The notes beneath the pieces are model-generated. The model had not been told where the DNA came from. It was given only the letters and a program-made list of their open reading frames with translations, and made no database searches. From NCBI RefSeq assembly GCF_000003605.2, contig NW_003150875.1:1-25421 (forward strand): a stretch of DNA of 25,421 nt, given 5' to 3'. Position numbers and translations under genes: made by a program. Below, piece after piece: positions 22,914 to 25,421 of this stretch; the first letter of the stretch is position 1, and each line of letters opens with the position of its first letter. Source of the DNA: Saccoglossus kowalevskii (Eukaryota > Hemichordata > Enteropneusta > Harrimaniidae).

Positions 22914-24072
22914 ACCTAGTATTGTGCATCATACCTAGTATTGTGTATCAGACCTAGTATTGTGTACCAGACCTAGTATTGCGTATCACACCTAGTATTG
23001 TGTATCAGACCTATTATTGTGCATCAGACCTAGTATTGTGCATCAGACCTAGTATTGTGTACCAGACCTAGTATTGCGTACCAGACCTAGTATTGTGTAC
23101 CAGACCTAGTATTGTGTACCAGACCTAGTATTGTGTATCAGACCTAGTATTGTGCACCAGACCTAGTATTGCGTACCAGACCTAGTATTGTGTACCAGAC
23201 CTAGTATTGTGTACCAGACCTAGTATTGCGTATCACACCTAGTATTGTGTATCAGACCTAGTATTGTGCATCAGACATAGTATTGTGTATCAGACCTAGT
23301 ATTGTGCATCAGACCTAGTATTGTGCATCAGACCTAGTATTGTGCATCAGACCTAGTATTGTGCATCAGACCTAGTATTGTGCATCAGACCTAGTATGGT
23401 GTACCAGACCTAGTATTGTGTACCAGACCTAGTATGGTGTATCAGACCTAGTATTGTGTACCAGACCTAGTATTGTGTATCAGACCTAGTATTGTGTACC
23501 AGACCAAGTATTGCGTATCAGACCCAGTATTGTGTACCAGACCTAGTATTGTGTACCAGACCTAGTATTGCGTATCACACCTAGTATTGTGTATCAGACC
23601 TAGTATTGTGTACCAGACCTAGTATTGTGTACCAGACCTAGTATTGTGTATCACACCTAGTATTGTGTATCAGACCTAGTATTGTGTATCAGACCTATTA
23701 TTGTGCATCAGACCTAGTATTGTGCATCAGACCTAGTATTGTGTACCAGACCTAGTATTGCGTACCAGACCTAGTATTGTGTACCAGACCTAGTATTGTG
23801 TATCAGACATAGTATTGTGTATCAGACCTAGTATTGTGCACCAGACCTAGTATTGCGTACCAGACCTAGTATTGTGTACCAGACCTAGTATTGTGTACCA
23901 GACCTAGTATTGCGTATCACACCTAGTATTGTGTATCAGACCTAGTATTGTGCATCAGACCTAGTATTGTGTATCAGACCTAGTATTGTGCATCAGACCT
24001 AGTATTGTGCATCAGACCTAGTATTGTGCATCAGACCTAGTATTGTGCATCAGACCTAGTATTGTGCATCAG

Positions 24073-25189
24073 ACCTAGTATGGTGTACCAGACCTAGTAT
24101 TGTGTACCAGACCTAGTATGGTGTATCAGACCTAGTATTGTGTACCAGACCTAGTATTGTGTATCAGACCTAGTATTGTGTACCAGACCAAGTATTGCGT
24201 ATCAGACCCAGTATTGTGTACCAGACCTAGTATTGTGTACCAGACCTAGTATTGCGTATCACACCTAGTATTGTGTATCAGACCTAGTATTGTGTACCAG
24301 ACCTAGTATTGTGTACCAGACCTAGTATTGCGTATCACACCTAGTATTGTGTATCAGACCTAGTATTGTGTACCAGACCTAGTATTGTGTACCAGACCTA
24401 GTATTGCGTATCACACCTAGTATTGTGTATCAGACCTAGTATTGTGTACCAGACCTAGTATTGTGTACCAGACCTAGTATGGTGTATCAGACCTAGTATT
24501 GCGTATCAGACCCAGTATTGTGTACCAGACCCAGTATTGTGTACCAGACCTAGTATTGTGTATCAGACCTAGTATTGTGTATCAGACCTAGTATTGTGTA
24601 TCAGACCCAGTATTGTGTACCAGACCTAGTATGGTGTACCAGACCTAGTATTGCGTATCAGATCTAATATTGTGTACCAGACCTAGTATTGTGCACCAGA
24701 CCTAGTATTGTGTATCAGACCCAGTATTGTGTACCAGACCTAGTATTGTGTACCAGACCTAGTATTGTGTACCAGACCTAGTATTGTGTATTAGACCTAG
24801 TATTGTGTATCAGATCTAGATTGCATATCAGACCTAGTATTGTGTATCAGACCTAGTATTGTGTATCAGACCTAGTATTGTGTATCAGACCTAGTATTGT
24901 GTATCAGACCTAGTATTGCGTATCAGACTTAGTATTGTGTATCAGAGCTAGTATTGTGTACCAGACCTAGTATTGTGTACCAGACCTAGTATTATGTACC
25001 ATACCTAGTATTGTGTACCAGACCTAGTATTGCGTATCAGACTTAGTATTGTGTATCAGACTTAGTATTGTGTATCAGACCTAGTATTGTGCACCAGACC
25101 TAGTATTGAATATCAGACCCAGTATTGTGTACCAGACCTAGTATTGTGTATCACACCTAGTATTGTGTATCAGACCTAGTATTGTGTAT
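24073..25189 (+). repeat. Segmental duplication R, copy 2 (right edge of array)
   Basis: Colinear with 2338-3454. Just upstream, the gtgcatcag run has five units here but four at 2262-2337, a one-unit expansion. The segment is cut by the junction with non-repeat sequence. Confidence 0.82.
24662..25116 (+). repeat. Core cassette copy 11, at the array edge
   Basis: Markers are the TATTAG ending near 24789 (shared only with copy 1), 18-bp unit at 24814, TTATG unit at 24984 and GAATATC unit at 25098. All spacings equal copy 1. The array stops 73 bp after this cassette, inside a gtgtatcag-type unit. No increase in unit divergence toward the boundary is visible. Confidence 0.92.
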
Positions 25190-25421
25190 TGAAGATAATA
25201 TTTGGTAATCGTAGTCCTAAATAACTATTAAAAATAGCTAGACGTTTCGAGCAATGGCTCTTTATCGATAGCATAGAAGCAAGTGTGATAACGTACAGGT
25301 AGAACATAGGAACGTAAAAACGCGCATGAACTATAAGTTAGAATCACAAAAAATTCCACAATAGAACAAATAACGCGCCTTAGTAGTGAGCTCAACAATG
25401 AGTTGAACTGTTTGTTAATAC
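25190..25421. other. Non-repeat flank beyond the satellite
   Basis: This is 232 bp of AT-rich sequence (about 35 percent GC by hand count) with no relation to the 19-bp unit. Ten CpG dinucleotides are present against about seven expected from base composition. I see no tRNA, terminal inverted repeat, poly-A tail or target-site duplication that would mark a transposon. Plus-strand frames are closed by many stops. Near the junction, GTATTGAA (25186-25193) also occurs in the GAATATC units; this may be chance or a microhomology at the breakpoint. Confidence 0.9.
25228..25419 (-). other. Open frame of unknown significance, cut by window edge
   Basis: On the minus strand one frame runs from the window edge to a TAA at 25228-25230, giving 63 sense codons without an ATG. 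If real, it would be the C-terminal end of a protein or a terminal exon pointing toward the satellite. The translation has a hydrophobic stretch in its middle (including VEFFVILTY) and ends in Phe. I recognise no family. An open stretch this long is quite possible by chance when six frames are considered. Confidence 0.12.

Larger units (their letters stand above)
1..25189. repeat. 19-bp satellite/minisatellite array with higher-order structure
   Basis: The sequence is a continuous head-to-tail array of ACCTAGTATTGTGTAYCAG units, about 1,320 copies, with no inversion or interruption. It is open at the left window edge and ends inside a unit on the right (the last partial unit begins at 25174). 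Common variation is T/C at unit positions 12, 14 and 16 and G/C at position 19. Rarer marks are TATGG, ACCCAG, ACCAAG, ACTTAG and CCTATT. Unit GC is about 37-42 percent. Each unit carries CTAG, so both strands have a TAG per unit; because 19 is not divisible by 3, each frame meets a stop about every 57 bp, which rules out a coding repeat. No promoter-like element or poly-A tract is seen inside. Structure of this kind is typical of eukaryotic satellite DNA; function and species are unknown. Confidence 0.98.

Noticed and set aside
1-25189. CRISPR array
   Set aside because: Units are contiguous with no spacers, and every part of each 19-mer is repeated.
1-25189. Long complex telomere repeats (as in some budding yeasts)
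   Set aside because: The unit lacks the G-rich strand expected of telomerase products, many variants coexist, and kilobase-scale modules are rearranged. A subtelomeric position remains possible but is not shown.
1-25189. Repeat-protein coding sequence
   Set aside because: The 19-bp period shifts frame each unit, and CTAG puts a TAG on both strands. Even with ACCCAG or ATCTAA units, open stretches remain about 100-170 bp.
1-25189. Plasmid iterons or a replication origin
   Set aside because: About 1,320 copies without a rep gene, DnaA boxes or an AT-rich unwinding element is far outside iteron arrays.
1-25189. CENP-B box or G-quadruplex potential
   Set aside because: No TTCG...CGGG-type motif occurs in the unit or its common variants, and there are no runs of three or more G in the array.
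1-25189. Nine units equal 171 bp, the alpha-satellite monomer length
   Set aside because: No sequence likeness and no nine-unit periodicity in the marker units; a numerical coincidence.
25225-25237. Small inverted repeat CTATT-AAA-AATAG in the flank
   Set aside because: A 5-bp AT-rich stem is expected by chance and has no T run or context suggesting a terminator or transposon end.
25393-25406. TCAAC-AATGA-GTTGA hairpin near the window end
   Set aside because: Five-base stem with nothing around it to suggest function.

Overview
The window is almost entirely one satellite array. Bases 1 to about 25189 are a head-to-tail tandem repeat of a 19-bp unit, consensus ACCTAGTATTGTGTAYCAG, in roughly 1,320 copies. 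The left end of the array lies outside the window; the right end is a sharp junction at about 25189/25190, followed by 232 bp of unrelated AT-rich sequence. I find no convincing protein-coding gene, no tRNA or rRNA, no transposon ends and no CRISPR array. An uninterrupted minisatellite of this size with kilobase-scale higher-order structure points to a eukaryotic chromosome (heterochromatic, pericentromeric or subtelomeric). The species cannot be named from the sequence. CpG is not depleted in the short flank, which argues weakly against a heavily methylated vertebrate-type genome.

The array cannot encode a repeat protein. The unit is not a multiple of three, and it carries a TAG on both strands (from CTAG) plus a TGA on the minus strand in the TATCAG variants. 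Every frame is therefore closed about every 57 bp.

Units vary mainly at four places: T/C at positions 12, 14 and 16, and G/C at 19. This gives a small alphabet of unit types, named here by their last nine bases (gtgtaccag, gtgtatcag, gcgtatcac, gtgcatcag and so on). The order of these types, plus rare private mutations, reveals a higher-order layout. A 'core cassette' of about 450 bp, opened by an ATCTAATATT unit, recurs 11 times (starts 2927, 5966, 9125, 10703, 11630, 12509, 14076, 15462, 19452, 21351, 24662). It alternates with other modules: gtgcatcag-rich runs ending in TATGG units, blocks rich in gcgtatcac/acccag, and a block marked by AGTAATG (nine copies).

By region: 1-875 is a near copy of 17856-19200. 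875-2220 is a near copy of about 7111-8390. 2338-3454 matches 24073-25189, the array's right edge. 3900-5960 is a mixed region with a long gtgcatcag run and a cluster of 1-bp indels. About 7826-10970 is a 1.56-kb tandem duplication. 10703-15916 holds five closely spaced cassettes. 16000-24070 repeats the same modules in new orders.

The overall picture is an array evolving by unequal exchange, kilobase-scale segmental duplication and probably gene conversion, with no decay toward the visible edge. All comparisons were made by eye from marker positions and spacings; no alignment was run.
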